This document shows positions 1-11,395 of a DNA stretch of 64,000 nucleotides, one piece after another. Origin of the DNA: Streptomyces sp. TG1A-8 (GTDB lineage Bacteria > Actinomycetota > Actinomycetes > Streptomycetales > Streptomycetaceae). The DNA lies in assembly GCF_030499535.1 (NCBI RefSeq), contig NZ_JASTLB010000001.1:3410001-3474000 (forward strand). Reading direction: 5' to 3'. Numbering within the stretch: the first letter of the stretch is position 1; each line of letters opens with the position of its first letter. The notes under the pieces are model-generated. The model was not told the origin of the DNA, ran no database searches, and was given only the letters and a program-made list of their open reading frames with translations. Made by a program: the position numbers and the translations under genes.

Positions 1-297
1 AGTCGGTCGGCACCGTGTGGATGCTGCTCCGTCCCGTGCCCGGCCATCGCCCATTCCACCCCCGGTTTGCTGCCACTTCCGTGGCGCAACTATGCGCGGC
101 CCCGTCCGGGTCCGCAACACGGCTCTCCGCGCGGGGGCCGCCGTAAACCACCGCTTCGGCCCGGTGCCGACGGGCCGTGTCACCGACCGGGGCCGCCTTC
201 CACGCCGTTGGGGTGGGGCGGCGCGGCACGGTGCGGGAGGGGAGGGGACGGGGGAGGACGGAGGAGGGCGGGAAAGGCAAGGAGGGGGAGGGGAAGG
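1..297. other. non-coding left edge
   Basis: No credible gene is seen. The stretch lies downstream of the sugar-binding lipoprotein gene and ends in a purine-rich run just before its stop. Open frames through it on the plus strand are antisense extensions across the neighbouring gene. Confidence 0.5.
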
Positions 298-1404
298 CTA
301 CTTCAGGCCGATGGCGGTGCAGGCCGCCTTGAACTTGGCGGTGCAGATCTCGGAGACCTTGTAGATCCCGTCCGCGATGACCGTGTCCCTGATCTTGTCC
401 TTGGTCAGGGCGCTCACCTGGACCAGCTTGGACGGGATGTTCTTCCGGGTGGGGCTGTCGACCTGGTCCTGGGTGAGGGCGTCGAACTGGATGTCCTTGC
501 CCTGCACCTTGGTGACGGCCATCTCGGCGGCGGCCTCGGCCTCGTCCGGGTAGGACTTGTAGACGCTCATGTACTGCTCGCCCGTCACGATCCGCTGCAC
601 CGCGTCCAGTTCGGCGTCCTGGCCGGTGACCGGGGGCAGGTGGGTGACGCCGGCGGCCTTGAGGGCCCTGATGACCCCGCCCGCCATGCCGTCGTTGGCC
701 GAGTAGACCGCGGCGATGTTGTCCTTGCCGATCCGGTTGACCGCCTCGGTCATGTTGGCCTCGGCGTTCTCGGGCTTCCAGTCCTTGGTGTCGAAGCTCG
801 CCGCGATCGTCACCTTGCCGTTCAGCTCCGACAGCGCGCCCTGCTTGAACTGCTTGGCGTTCGGGTCGGTGGGCGAGCCGTTCATCATCACGATCTTGTC
901 GGAGGTGTTGGCGTTCGGGCCCAGGGCCTCCAGCAGCGTGCGGCCCTGCACCTCGCCGACGAGCTCGTTGTCGAAGGAGACGTACGCGTCGATCGGGCCC
1001 TCGGCCAGCCGGTCGTAGGCGATGACCGGGATGCCCGCGTCCTTGGCCTTCCGCACCTCGCCGGCGATGGCGTGCGCGTCGACCGCGTCGACCAGGATGA
1101 CGTCGACCTTGCCGTCGATCATCTTCTGCATCTGCCCGGCCTGCCGGTCGGCGTCCGCGTCGGCGTTGGCGTACTCCACCCTGCCCTGCTTGTGGGTCAG
1201 TTCGGCGACCTTGGCCTTGATGATGGGGTAGTCGAACTTGTCGTAGCGGGTGTTCGCCCTCTCCGGCAGCAGCAGCCCCACGGTGAGGTCGTCGCCCTTG
1301 GTGGGGCTCGCGCTCGCGCCGTCGTCCGTCGCGTTCAGGACGCCGCAGCCGGCGAGCGAGAGGGTCATCGTGGAGGCGGCCACGGACATGGCGATACGAC
1401 GCAT
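298..1404 (-). CDS. sugar ABC transporter substrate-binding lipoprotein
   Basis: The 368-aa product is a periplasmic-binding-protein-like (type 1) solute receptor of the xylose/ribose/ChvE class. It would be anchored outside the membrane and deliver a sugar to an ABC permease. A lipoprotein signal is visible: basic MRR start, hydrophobic core, and lipobox L-A-G-C with the lipidated Cys at residue 20. The mature part has the usual two-lobe pattern with motifs such as VDVILVDAVDA, GIPVIAYDR and VYSANDGMAGG. The length is normal for the family. No permease or ATPase gene is visible beside it, so it is either an orphan or its partners lie left of the window. The exact sugar cannot be read from the sequence. 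Confidence 0.88.
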   Translation of the reverse strand: MRRIAMSVAASTMTLSLAGCGVLNATDDGASASPTKGDDLTVGLLLPERANTRYDKFDYPIIKAKVAELTHKQGRVEYANADADADRQAGQMQKMIDGKVDVILVDAVDAHAIAGEVRKAKDAGIPVIAYDRLAEGPIDAYVSFDNELVGEVQGRTLLEALGPNANTSDKIVMMNGSPTDPNAKQFKQGALSELNGKVTIAASFDTKDWKPENAEANMTEAVNRIGKDNIAAVYSANDGMAGGVIRALKAAGVTHLPPVTGQDAELDAVQRIVTGEQYMSVYKSYPDEAEAAAEMAVTKVQGKDIQFDALTQDQVDSPTRKNIPSKLVQVSALTKDKIRDTVIADGIYKVSEICTAKFKAACTAIGLK

Positions 1405-1788
1405 TCAGGGCTCACTTCAGGTGCGTTCCGGACGAGGTTGCTGCTTTACGACCCAGGTGTCTGAAAAGACAACGCGGACGACACACCCGGCGTCAAGCGG
1501 CAGCACTTAACGAGTACGCAACACCACGCGCCGCCGCCCGTGTGAACATCCGGCGCAACCCCCTTCAAACACTCTGCACGAGCCCTCCGGACAACGACGC
1601 CCCACAGGACGGCCGAAAGCGGAACAACCAAGTCCATTCCACACCGCTCGTGGCCACCGGCGGCCGTGCGCCGCCGCCCGGCACCGCGGCGGGAGGACCG
1701 AACGAACCCGGCCACGCGCAGAGCGCCGCCGGGGATGCCGGTGCCCTCCGGGAACCGGCCGCACGGAACCGCACGGAACCGCACGGAA
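1405..1788. other. intergenic region upstream of the sugar-binding gene
   Basis: No gene is supported here. It should hold the promoter of the minus-strand lipoprotein gene. The long open frames on both strands have no domain signal and appear to be G+C-bias artefacts. Confidence 0.5.
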
Positions 1789-1814
1789 AAGGGGCCGGGA
1801 TGTCCCGGCCCCTT
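1789..1814 (-). terminator. hairpin terminator after hspR
   Basis: A 12-bp perfect stem, AAGGGGCCGGGA / TCCCGGCCCCTT, with a 2-nt loop lies about 50 bp beyond the hspR stop. It is the likely end of the dnaK-grpE-dnaJ-hspR transcript. Confidence 0.7.
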
Positions 1815-1862
1815 CCGTTCCATTCGGTTCCCCGTACCGCCCGGTCCGGCGCGCGGCCGGGC

Positions 1863-2336
1863 TCAGTCCTGCGGGGTCTGCTGCCGCTTCGGCCGCCACA
1901 CCACCAGGGCGCTGGTCTGCTGGACCTCCTGGTACGGGACCAGGTCGCGGCGGTAGGAGGCGTGGACGGCCGCCTCGCGCTGCCGCATCGCCGCCGCCGC
2001 GCCGTCCAGGGCCGCCTCCAGCTCCGCGACGCGGGACTGCAGCGCGGCGACCTGGTTCTCCAGCTCGATGATCCGCTTGATGCCGGCCAGGTTGATGCCC
2101 TCGTCCTGCGACAACTGCTGTACCTGGCGCAGCAGTTCGATGTCGCGGGCCGAGTAGCGGCGGCCCCGGCCGGCGGTGCGGCCGGGGGACACCAGGCCCA
2201 GGCGGTCGTACTGGCGCAGCGTCTGCGGGTGGAGGCCGGAGAGCTGGGCCGCCACCGAGATGACGTAGACCGGGGTCTCCTCGGTCAGTTCATACGGGTT
2301 GCGCCGACGGCCAGAAGTGTCCATGGCGGCTCTCAA
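1863..2336 (-). CDS. hspR: HspR, MerR-family heat-shock repressor
   Basis: HspR represses the dnaK operon by binding HAIR inverted repeats and uses DnaK as co-repressor. The protein matches the actinobacterial family: a RRNPYELTEE lead-in, a MerR winged helix containing HPQTLRQYDRLGL, a coiled coil (ELENQVAALQSRVAELEAAL), and a C-terminal tail ending near LVVWRPKR. It is the last gene of the operon. The dnaJ stop TGA overlaps a possible TTG start at 2336, which has AAGGGAGA just upstream. The ATG at 2324 (giving MDTSGRRRNPYEL) fits the family's usual N-terminus equally well. Two HAIR-like sites lie upstream of dnaK, so the operon should be autoregulated. Confidence 0.96.
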   Translation of the reverse strand: MRAAMDTSGRRRNPYELTEETPVYVISVAAQLSGLHPQTLRQYDRLGLVSPGRTAGRGRRYSARDIELLRQVQQLSQDEGINLAGIKRIIELENQVAALQSRVAELEAALDGAAAAMRQREAAVHASYRRDLVPYQEVQQTSALVVWRPKRQQTPQD

Positions 2337-3502
2337 TCTCCCTTCGCGGCCTCGAACAGCTCCGCCCGCGGGTCCTCGCCCGCGGTCGCCTCGCGAAACG
2401 CCTCCAACGCGTCACGAGCCTTCCCCGACAGGTCCTTCGGGACACTCACCTCGACGGTGATCAGCAGATCGCCGTGGGTGCCGTCCTTGCGCACCGCGCC
2501 CTTGCCGCGCGCCCGCATCGTACGGCCGTTCGGCGTGCCGGGGGGCAGCTTCAGCGTGACGGCGGCGCCGCCGAGGGTGGGTACCCGCACCTCGCCGCCG
2601 AGGGCCGCCTCGGTGAAGGTCACCGGCACGGTGACGGTGAGGTTGTCGCCCTTGCGCCCGAACACCGGGTGCTCGCCCACGTGCACGACCACGTAGAGGT
2701 CGCCCGCCGGTCCGCCCCGCTCGCCGGGCGCGCCCTTGCCGCGCAGCCGGATGCGCTGCCCGTCGGTGACGCCCGCCGGGATGCGGACCTGCATCGTGCG
2801 CGAGGACTTGGCGCGCCCGCTGCCCTTGCACTCCGTGCAGGGGTGCTCGGCGATCAGGCCGCGCCCCTTGCAGTCGGGGCAGGGGTCGGTGAGCGAGAAC
2901 CCGCCGCCCGAGCCCCGCGCCACCTGCCCGGTGCCGACGCAGGTCGGGCACACGCGCGGGGTGCCGTTCTTGTCGCCGGTACCCGAACAGGCCGTGCAGG
3001 GCGCCTGGGAGGACATCCTCAGGGGCACCGTGGCGCCCTCGATGGCCTCCGTGAAGCTCAACGTGACCTCGGACTCGATGTCCTGGCCGCGCCGGGGCTG
3101 GGTGCGGGCACCGGTGGGTCCGCCCCGGTTGAACAGGCCCCCGAAGACGTCACCCAGGCCGCCGCCGAAGCCGCCTCCGCTCTGGGTGCCGCCCCCGAAG
3201 AGGTCGCCCAGGTCGAAGTTGAAGGAGCCGCCGGCCGCGCCGGGCCCGGGGCGGAATCCCCCGTTGCCGAACAGCGCGCGTGCCTCGTCGTACTCCTTGC
3301 GCTTCTTGGGGTCGCCGAGGACGTCGTTCGCCTCGGAGATCTCCTTGAAGCGCTCCTCGGCCCTGACGTTGCCCTTGTTGGCGTCCGGGTGGAACTCGCG
3401 GGCGAGCTTCCGGTACGCCTTCTTGATCTCGGCCTCGGTGGCGTCCTTGGGGACGCCGAGGACCTTGTAGTAGTCCTTCTCGATGAAGTCCTTGGTGCTC
3501 AT
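2333..3502 (-). CDS. dnaJ: DnaJ co-chaperone (type I Hsp40)
   Basis: DnaJ delivers unfolded clients to DnaK and stimulates its ATPase. The 389-aa protein has an N-terminal J domain with the HPD motif (EFHPDANK), a Gly/Phe-rich linker, four CxxCxGxG-type zinc-binding repeats (CTACSGTG, CPTCVGTG, CPDCKGRG, CTECKGSG) and a C-terminal client-binding region. That is the full type I layout. It lies 39 bp after grpE on the minus strand, and its stop overlaps the hspR start region, consistent with one heat-shock transcript. Confidence 0.97.
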   Translation of the reverse strand: MSTKDFIEKDYYKVLGVPKDATEAEIKKAYRKLAREFHPDANKGNVRAEERFKEISEANDVLGDPKKRKEYDEARALFGNGGFRPGPGAAGGSFNFDLGDLFGGGTQSGGGFGGGLGDVFGGLFNRGGPTGARTQPRRGQDIESEVTLSFTEAIEGATVPLRMSSQAPCTACSGTGDKNGTPRVCPTCVGTGQVARGSGGGFSLTDPCPDCKGRGLIAEHPCTECKGSGRAKSSRTMQVRIPAGVTDGQRIRLRGKGAPGERGGPAGDLYVVVHVGEHPVFGRKGDNLTVTVPVTFTEAALGGEVRVPTLGGAAVTLKLPPGTPNGRTMRARGKGAVRKDGTHGDLLITVEVSVPKDLSGKARDALEAFREATAGEDPRAELFEAAKGD

Positions 3503-3541
3503 CCCCGACGCCCCTCCTCTCCTGCTACGTTCGTCGTGACG

Positions 3542-6120
<2,579 letters not shown>

Positions 6121-6128
6121 TCAACAGA

Positions 6129-6149
6129 CCTGAGCCGTCCGGACTCAAC
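6129..6149. promoter_or_regulatory. degenerate HAIR operator 2
   Basis: CCTGAGC-N7-ACTCAAC has the same geometry as the HAIR consensus with three mismatches. It sits 31 bp further from dnaK and abuts the end of the upstream gene. Multiple HAIR sites are usual at Streptomyces dnaK promoters. Confidence 0.6.
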
Positions 6150-6151
6150 TC

Positions 6152-7249
6152 TTATCCGTTCCTTACACGCAAGTGCCCGCTGACCTGCGTGGACGTGTCC
6201 CGGCGCGATGGATGGACCGTGACGCAGAGAAGTACGAGGACGGCCACCGCGACCCCTCCGGCCACCCACAGCACCGCCCCCGCCCCGGTCCACCCGGTGT
6301 GCACCAGCACCCCGACGAGCACCGCCGAGAAGGCCGCGGCACCCAGCAGGACGACCGCGCCCGGCGGGGTGACCCCGAGCCGCCGCAGCCGGTGCGCGAG
6401 GTGGTCGGGGCCGCGCCGCAGCAGCGGCCGGCGGGCGGCGAGCCGCGCGAGGACGACCAGGGCGGCGTCGGCGGCGGCGACGGCGGCGAGGCAGAACAGC
6501 ACGCCCGCGGTCGGCCCCGGTCCGTAGCCCGCGCGCGTGAACACGGCCGCCGAGGAGAGCAGGAACCCGGTGAACAGCGAACCGCAGGCGCCGAGGCCGA
6601 TCCGCGCGGGAGGCCAGTTGTGCATCAGGAAGCCGGTCAGGGCGGCGGCGAACACGCTGAGCAGCACGGCGAGCCCGTCCATCACCTCGGCGGCGGCACA
6701 GGCGCCCGCCCCGAAGGCGGTGACCACCCCGACCGTGCCGGCCAGTCCGTCGGCGTGGTCGAGCCCCCTGAAGGCGAGCGAGGCGATCACGATCCAGCCG
6801 GCGGCCAGCACCCCACCCCCCCACCCCGTCTCGTCGTAGGGCACCACGCACAGCGCCGCCAGGGCCGTACCGGCGGCCGGCACCCGCGCGCGCAGCCGCC
6901 ACACGTCGGTGACCAGGCCCAGCGCCGCGACCGCGCCGGCGGCGGCGAGGAGCCGCCCGACGCCCTCCCCGAGCGGCGCCACCGCGGTCCACTCCCCCAC
7001 CCAGGCGACCAGGCAGGTGACGGCCACGACGGCGGGACCGCCGAGCACGGGCAGCGGCCGCTGCCTGCGCCGGTCGACGATCCCCGCGCGCAGCGCGGGG
7101 ACCCGGAGCAGCGCCGCGAGCACGGCGGTGAGCAGGAGTGCGGCCGTGGCCGCGGCGATCCCGTAGAGCACGGCTCCAAGGTAGGCGCGAACAGGGCAAT
7201 TCCGTACGAATAACACGATCGGATTGCCTGCCGGATCCACCCCGGCCAC
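6152..7249 (-). CDS. MraY/WecA-like membrane glycosyltransferase (GT4), active site altered
   Basis: The polytopic membrane protein (up to 365 aa) belongs to the polyprenyl-phosphate sugar-1-phosphate transferase superfamily (MraY, WecA, TagO). Family landmarks are RPLPVLGGPA, the Asp-pair region LDHADGLAG, the loop NWPPARIGLGACGSLFTG and DHLAHRL near the end. In active members the loop reads N..PA..F.GD.GS, but here the conserved catalytic Asp is Ala (GACGS). The protein may be inactive, regulatory or divergent. The N-terminus is uncertain: the longest frame starts at 7249, but a start nearer 7171 would begin directly at the first membrane helix. It lies just upstream of dnaK on the same strand, and the HspR sites fall in the gap. 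Confidence 0.75.
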   Translation of the reverse strand: MAGVDPAGNPIVLFVRNCPVRAYLGAVLYGIAAATAALLLTAVLAALLRVPALRAGIVDRRRQRPLPVLGGPAVVAVTCLVAWVGEWTAVAPLGEGVGRLLAAAGAVAALGLVTDVWRLRARVPAAGTALAALCVVPYDETGWGGGVLAAGWIVIASLAFRGLDHADGLAGTVGVVTAFGAGACAAAEVMDGLAVLLSVFAAALTGFLMHNWPPARIGLGACGSLFTGFLLSSAAVFTRAGYGPGPTAGVLFCLAAVAAADAALVVLARLAARRPLLRRGPDHLAHRLRRLGVTPPGAVVLLGAAAFSAVLVGVLVHTGWTGAGAVLWVAGGVAVAVLVLLCVTVHPSRRDTSTQVSGHLRVRNG

Positions 7250-7460
7250 CCCCGCGGCCCGGCCCGGCGATCGGCCCGGCGGTCCGGGGCCCGTTCCGCG
7301 CGCCCGGCGCCGGCGTGCGAAGGTACACCTCAGCGACCCAGATCACCCCGCACCCTGCTGCATCCTGGCGGAGGATGGGGGTAGTCTCAGACGAATCAAA
7401 TAAGTTACCGCTTAGTAATGTCGCTCAATACTCCTCTCGAGGCCGCCTCAGGAGCCCCCA

Positions 7461-9743
7461 ATGCAACTCGCTGCGATCATCGTGTCGCTGGTGCTCGCCG
7501 TGGTCGGCGTGGCGCTGTTCGGCCGAGCCATCGCCCAGATCTACCGGTTCGTACGGCTCGGCCAGGACGTTCCCGCGGGCGTCCGGACCAATGACTGGAC
7601 CGCCCGCACCGCCACGGTGATCAGGGAGTTCCTCGGCCACACCCGGATGAACCGGTGGGGCGTGGTCGGCGTCGCCCACTGGTTCGTCGCGGTGGGCTTC
7701 TTCTCCCTGGTGCTGACCCTGGTGAACGCCCTCGGCCAGCTCTTCCGGGCGGACTGGGCGCTGCCGGTCATCGGCCACTGGCTGCCGTACGAGCTGTTCG
7801 TCGAGTTCATCGGCACGATGACCACGCTCGGCATCCTGACCCTGATCGTCATCCGCCAGCTGTCCCTGCCCAGCCGGCCGGGGCGCAAGTCGCGGTTCGC
7901 GGGCTCCAACTTCGGCCAGGCGTACTTCGTCGAGTCGGTGATCCTCATCATCGGCCTGGCGATCCTCACCCTGCGCGGCCTGGAGGGCGCCCTGGCCGGC
8001 GTCGGCCACTACGAGGCGGCCTACTTCGCCTCGTACCCGCTGGTCGCCGCCTTCCGCGGGCTGGGCACCGGCACCCTGCAGAACCTGATCTACCTGACCG
8101 CCATGATCAAGATCGGGACGTCCTTCATCTGGATGATCACGGTCTCGCTGAAGACGGACATGGGCATCGCCTGGCACCGCTTCCTGGCGTTCCCGAACAT
8201 CTGGTTCAAGCGCAACGCGGACGGTTCCACCTCCCTCGGCGCGCTGCAGCCGATGACGAGCGGCGGCAAGCCGATCGACTTCGAGGACCCCGGCGAGGAC
8301 GACGTCTTCGGCGTCTCCCAGGTCGAGCAGTTCTCCTGGAAGGGCCTGCTGGACTTCTCCACCTGCACCGAGTGCGGCCGCTGCCAGTCGCAGTGCCCCG
8401 CCTGGAACACCGGCAAGCCGCTGTCCCCGAAGCTGCTGATCATGTCCCTGCGCGACCACGCGCACGCCAAGGCGCCGTACCTGCTGGCCGGCGGCGGCAA
8501 GACGGCGGAGGGCGAGGAGCGGGCCTCCGAGGAGCAGCTCGCCGCCGTGCCCGCCGCGGCGCTCGCCGAGGCCGGGCGCCCGCTGATCGGCACCGCCGAG
8601 GAGAACGGCGTCATCGACCCGGACGTGCTGTGGTCCTGCACCACCTGCGGCGCCTGCGTCGAGCAGTGCCCGGTCGACATCGAGCACGTCGACCACATCG
8701 TCGACATGCGCCGCTACCAGGTCATGATCGAGTCCGCGTTCCCGTCCGAGGCGGGCACGATGCTCAAGAACCTGGAGAAGAAGGGCAACCCCTGGGGCCT
8801 GGCGAAGAAGCAGCGCCTGGAGTGGACCAAGGAGGTCGACTTCGAGGTCCCGGTCGTCGGCAAGGACGTCGAGGACCTCTCCGAGGTCGAGTACCTGTAC
8901 TGGGTCGGCTGCGCCGGAGCCCTGGAGGACCGCGCCAAGAAGACCACGAAGGCCTTCGCGGAGCTGCTGCACATCGCGGGCGTCAAGTTCGCGATCATGG
9001 GCGGCGACGAGAAGTGCACCGGCGACTCCGCCCGCCGCCTCGGCAACGAGCCCCTGTTCCAGGAGCTCGGCATGGAGAACGTCATGGCCCTGAACACGGC
9101 CTTCGGCGAGGAGCTGGACGACGAGGGCAAGGTCACGGCCGAGTCGCGGAAGCCGAAGTCGGCGAAGAAGATCGTCGCCACCTGCCCGCACTGCCTCAAC
9201 ACCCTCGGCAACGAGTACCCGCAGCTCGGCGGCGACTACGAGGTCGTCCACCACACCCAGCTGCTCCAGCACCTGGTGGACGAGGGCAGGCTGATCCCGG
9301 TCACGCCGGTCGAGGGCGTCATCACGTACCACGACCCGTGCTACCTGGGCCGCCACAACAAGATCTACACGCCTCCGCGCGAGATCATCGGCCGGGTCCC
9401 GGGCCTGCGCAACGAGGAGATGCACCGCCACAAGGAGCGGGGCTTCTGCTGCGGCGCCGGCGGCGCGCGGATGTGGATGGAGGAGCGGATCGGCAAGCGC
9501 ATCAACAACGAGCGCGTCGACGAGGCCCTCTCCCTCAACCCGGACATCGTCTCCACGGCCTGCCCGTTCTGCCTGGTCATGCTGACCGACTCGGTCAACG
9601 GCAAGAAGAACGACGGCAAGGCCAAGGAGTCCATCCAGGTCGTGGACGTCGCCCAGCTCCTGCTGGACTCCGTGAAGACCCCGGTCGACCCCGCGGGCGA
9701 GGCGGAGACGGAGGACGCACCGGAGCCGGAACCGGTGAAGTGA
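7461..9743 (+). CDS. membrane-bound Fe-S oxidoreductase (HdrD/GlpC-like)
   Basis: This 760-aa fused redox protein starts with about 230 residues of membrane helices resembling a cytochrome b-type NarI subunit. Two ferredoxin-type 4Fe-4S motifs follow, CTECGRCQSQCP near residue 300 and CTTCGACVEQCP near 392. Two CCG (cysteine-rich) domains complete it, including HDPCYLGRHNK near 624 and CCGAGG near 663. The organisation matches (Fe-S)-binding oxidoreductases related to heterodisulfide reductase that are conserved in Streptomyces. The probable role is electron transfer between a cytoplasmic donor and membrane quinone; the substrate is unknown. It stands alone and is followed by a strong hairpin. 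The ATG at 7461 follows AGGAGCCCCCA. Confidence 0.86.
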   Translation: MQLAAIIVSLVLAVVGVALFGRAIAQIYRFVRLGQDVPAGVRTNDWTARTATVIREFLGHTRMNRWGVVGVAHWFVAVGFFSLVLTLVNALGQLFRADWALPVIGHWLPYELFVEFIGTMTTLGILTLIVIRQLSLPSRPGRKSRFAGSNFGQAYFVESVILIIGLAILTLRGLEGALAGVGHYEAAYFASYPLVAAFRGLGTGTLQNLIYLTAMIKIGTSFIWMITVSLKTDMGIAWHRFLAFPNIWFKRNADGSTSLGALQPMTSGGKPIDFEDPGEDDVFGVSQVEQFSWKGLLDFSTCTECGRCQSQCPAWNTGKPLSPKLLIMSLRDHAHAKAPYLLAGGGKTAEGEERASEEQLAAVPAAALAEAGRPLIGTAEENGVIDPDVLWSCTTCGACVEQCPVDIEHVDHIVDMRRYQVMIESAFPSEAGTMLKNLEKKGNPWGLAKKQRLEWTKEVDFEVPVVGKDVEDLSEVEYLYWVGCAGALEDRAKKTTKAFAELLHIAGVKFAIMGGDEKCTGDSARRLGNEPLFQELGMENVMALNTAFGEELDDEGKVTAESRKPKSAKKIVATCPHCLNTLGNEYPQLGGDYEVVHHTQLLQHLVDEGRLIPVTPVEGVITYHDPCYLGRHNKIYTPPREIIGRVPGLRNEEMHRHKERGFCCGAGGARMWMEERIGKRINNERVDEALSLNPDIVSTACPFCLVMLTDSVNGKKNDGKAKESIQVVDVAQLLLDSVKTPVDPAGEAETEDAPEPEPVK

Positions 9744-9760
9744 CGGCCGCCGAACGGCGC

Positions 9761-9798
9761 ACGGCGCCCCCCGCCCCACCGTGGGCGGGGGGCGCCGT
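9761..9798. terminator. strong hairpin terminator
   Basis: A 15-16-bp G+C-rich perfect stem (ACGGCGCCCCCCGCC / GGCGGGGGGCGCCGT) with a short loop lies 18 bp after the Fe-S oxidoreductase stop. The facing gene ends at 9817, so it probably serves both convergent transcripts. Confidence 0.8.
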
Positions 9799-9816
9799 CG
9801 TGTGCGCGGCGCCGCG

Positions 9817-10143
9817 CTAGGCGTTCTTCGGCCCCGCCTGCTGCACCACCTCGAAGGACCACAGGGTGGAACCCGAGGCGGCCGGCCGGGGCCGCTCGCC
9901 GCCCTCTGCGCCGCCCTGGTGCGCGGACTTCATCGGGCCCTCCATCCACGCCCGGAACGACTCCTCGTCCCGCCAGCGCGTGTACACCAGGTAGGTGTCG
10001 GTGCCCTCGACGGGCCGCAGCAACTCGAACCACTCGAAGCCGTCGGAGCCCTCCACGGCGTGGGCCCGCGAGGCGAACCGCTTCTCCAGCACCTCCCGCT
10101 GCTCGGCGGGCACGGTCAGCACATTGATCTTCACTACGCTCAT
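9817..10143 (-). CDS. antibiotic biosynthesis monooxygenase (ABM) domain protein
   Basis: This 108-aa single-domain dimeric alpha-beta barrel protein has the ABM pattern: a start like VVKINVLTVP, a central GFEWFELLRPVEGTDTYLVYTRWRDEESF, and EWMEGP-like residues (AWMEGPMKSAH). Members include heme-degrading and quinol monooxygenases. No heme ligand can be assigned here, so the substrate is unknown. The start at the second Met (10143) gives the family-typical N-terminus; 10161 is the alternative. Confidence 0.82.
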   Translation of the reverse strand: MSVVKINVLTVPAEQREVLEKRFASRAHAVEGSDGFEWFELLRPVEGTDTYLVYTRWRDEESFRAWMEGPMKSAHQGGAEGGERPRPAASGSTLWSFEVVQQAGPKNA

Positions 10144-10171
10144 GGACCCATACTGACCCACGCCGCGTCGT

Positions 10172-10312
10172 TCAGGGCCGCGCCCGCCCGTCGGCCCCGG
10201 TCTCCGGCGCGGTTCCCGCGGCGCCCACCCGCAGTCGCTCGGTGATCTGGACGAACGCGGCCCGCAGGTGCTCCGGGATGCCCGGGGCGGCCGCCGCCTG
10301 CTCGGCGGAGAG
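10172..10312 (-). pseudogene. possible C-terminal gene fragment
   Basis: About 46 in-frame codons ending at this stop read like genuine protein (LSAEQAAAAPGIPEHLR followed by an amphipathic helix). The upstream part of the frame degenerates into Arg/Gly-rich low complexity. No start or family is recognisable. It may be the tail of a decayed gene or a coincidence of G+C-rich sequence. Confidence 0.25.
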
Positions 10313-10575
10313 GCCGGGCCGCACCCGTCCGGCCCGCCGACCGCGCGTCCGCACCCCTGCGACGAGCTGTCCTGAGGGCTCGGTCACGGCTCCGTGACCG
10401 AAGGAGTCCCGGTGGTCCTCCCGCCGGGACTCTCCCCGTCGGGCCCCGGCGGCAGCGGCGGACCCGGCCGCGCGCCCTCCGGCGGACCGGGCGGAGCCGC
10501 GTGCGGTCGCTTTCCGGCCGTGATGGCCCCCGCCCGCGCCCCTCATGGACTTCGCGCCCCGGCCGGACCCTCCGC

Positions 10576-10860
10576 TCAGCCGAGGGCGTCGACGACGATC
10601 ACCAGCACGCGGAGCGCGAGCAACAGGGCGGACCCGACGGTGGACAGCAGGGTGGTCCTGCCGGACGTGATCTCGTCGGGCGTCAGGACGTTGCCCAGGC
10701 CCTCCGGGTCGCACACGACCTCGACGGTGCCGCCCACGGGAACGGTCGTCCACTTGAACGGCCCGACGCTGACCTTCTTGGAGCCGGCCGGCGTGGAGAA
10801 CCGCACCAGGAGTTCGGTACGGCCGTCGTCGGTGCGGGTCCCCACGCGCCTCGCCCGGGT
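10576..10860 (-). pseudogene. truncated DUF3592-like membrane protein
   Basis: The reading frame encodes a recognisable DUF3592-like core: a strand-rich stretch with TELLVRFSTPAG, a short turn, VPVGGTVEVVCDPEGL, then a C-terminal membrane helix (TVGSALLLALRVLVIVVDAL). Intact members also have an N-terminal membrane helix, and that part is replaced here by Arg/Pro-rich sequence with no start or ribosome-binding site. I read it as a remnant, although a short expressed protein starting near 11001 cannot be excluded. The surrounding 870 bp hold no other convincing gene. Confidence 0.45.
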
Positions 10861-11031
10861 GCGAACCCCCGGGTCCGCGGCACACGGCCGCGCGCGTGAA
10901 TTTCCGCAGAGGAAAACAGCACGGTGTCCGAGGCGTGCAACATCGGGCTGACTCCGGTCCGTTCGTCGTACCGGTCCCGGGACCGGGGGCAGGCCGGGCA
11001 CGGGCGTGGTGCGTGCCCGGCGTCGGCAGGG

Positions 11032-11328
11032 TCAAAGAACGCGGGAGACGCGGGTTCCGCGGCCTTCGCCGGCCAGGAGCGGCATCATCTCCTGGAACAG
11101 GCTGGTGAGGTGCTCGCTGGCGAGGTGGGCGTCGAGGGCCGCCTGGTCGCGCCATTCCTCGATGAGGATCATGTGGCTGTCGTCGTCCAGGTCGCGCAGG
11201 AGGTCGTAGCGCAGGCAGCCGTCTTCGGCGCGGGTACGTTCCACGACGCTCTGGATCAGGGAGCGGACCTGGTCGGCCTTGCCTTCGGCGGCGTTGCTCT
11301 CAGCGATGATCATGACGGTGTCGTTCAC
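11032..11328 (-). CDS. putative quinol/antibiotic biosynthesis monooxygenase
   Basis: The 98-aa protein is of the ABM/YgiN type: an N-terminal strand (VMIIAESNAAEGK), a helix with VRSLIQSVVERTRAEDGCLRY, and EEWRDQAALDAHLASEHL near the C-terminus. EEWxDxxALxxHxxxxH is the hallmark of this family. It lies 67 bp downstream of an SDR gene on the same strand, with a MerR regulator divergent. That layout suggests a small redox or quinone-detoxification operon. Confidence 0.88.
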   Translation of the reverse strand: MNDTVMIIAESNAAEGKADQVRSLIQSVVERTRAEDGCLRYDLLRDLDDDSHMILIEEWRDQAALDAHLASEHLTSLFQEMMPLLAGEGRGTRVSRVL

Positions 11329-11395
11329 GGTGCTTCTCCTCTGGGGTTCGAATTGTTCGGGAAGCGCCCCCTTGGGAGCGCCTTGCTCGCAGGGG

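Noticed and set aside
10394..10951. plus-strand frame of 185 codons
   Set aside because: Antisense to the DUF3592-like remnant; low complexity.
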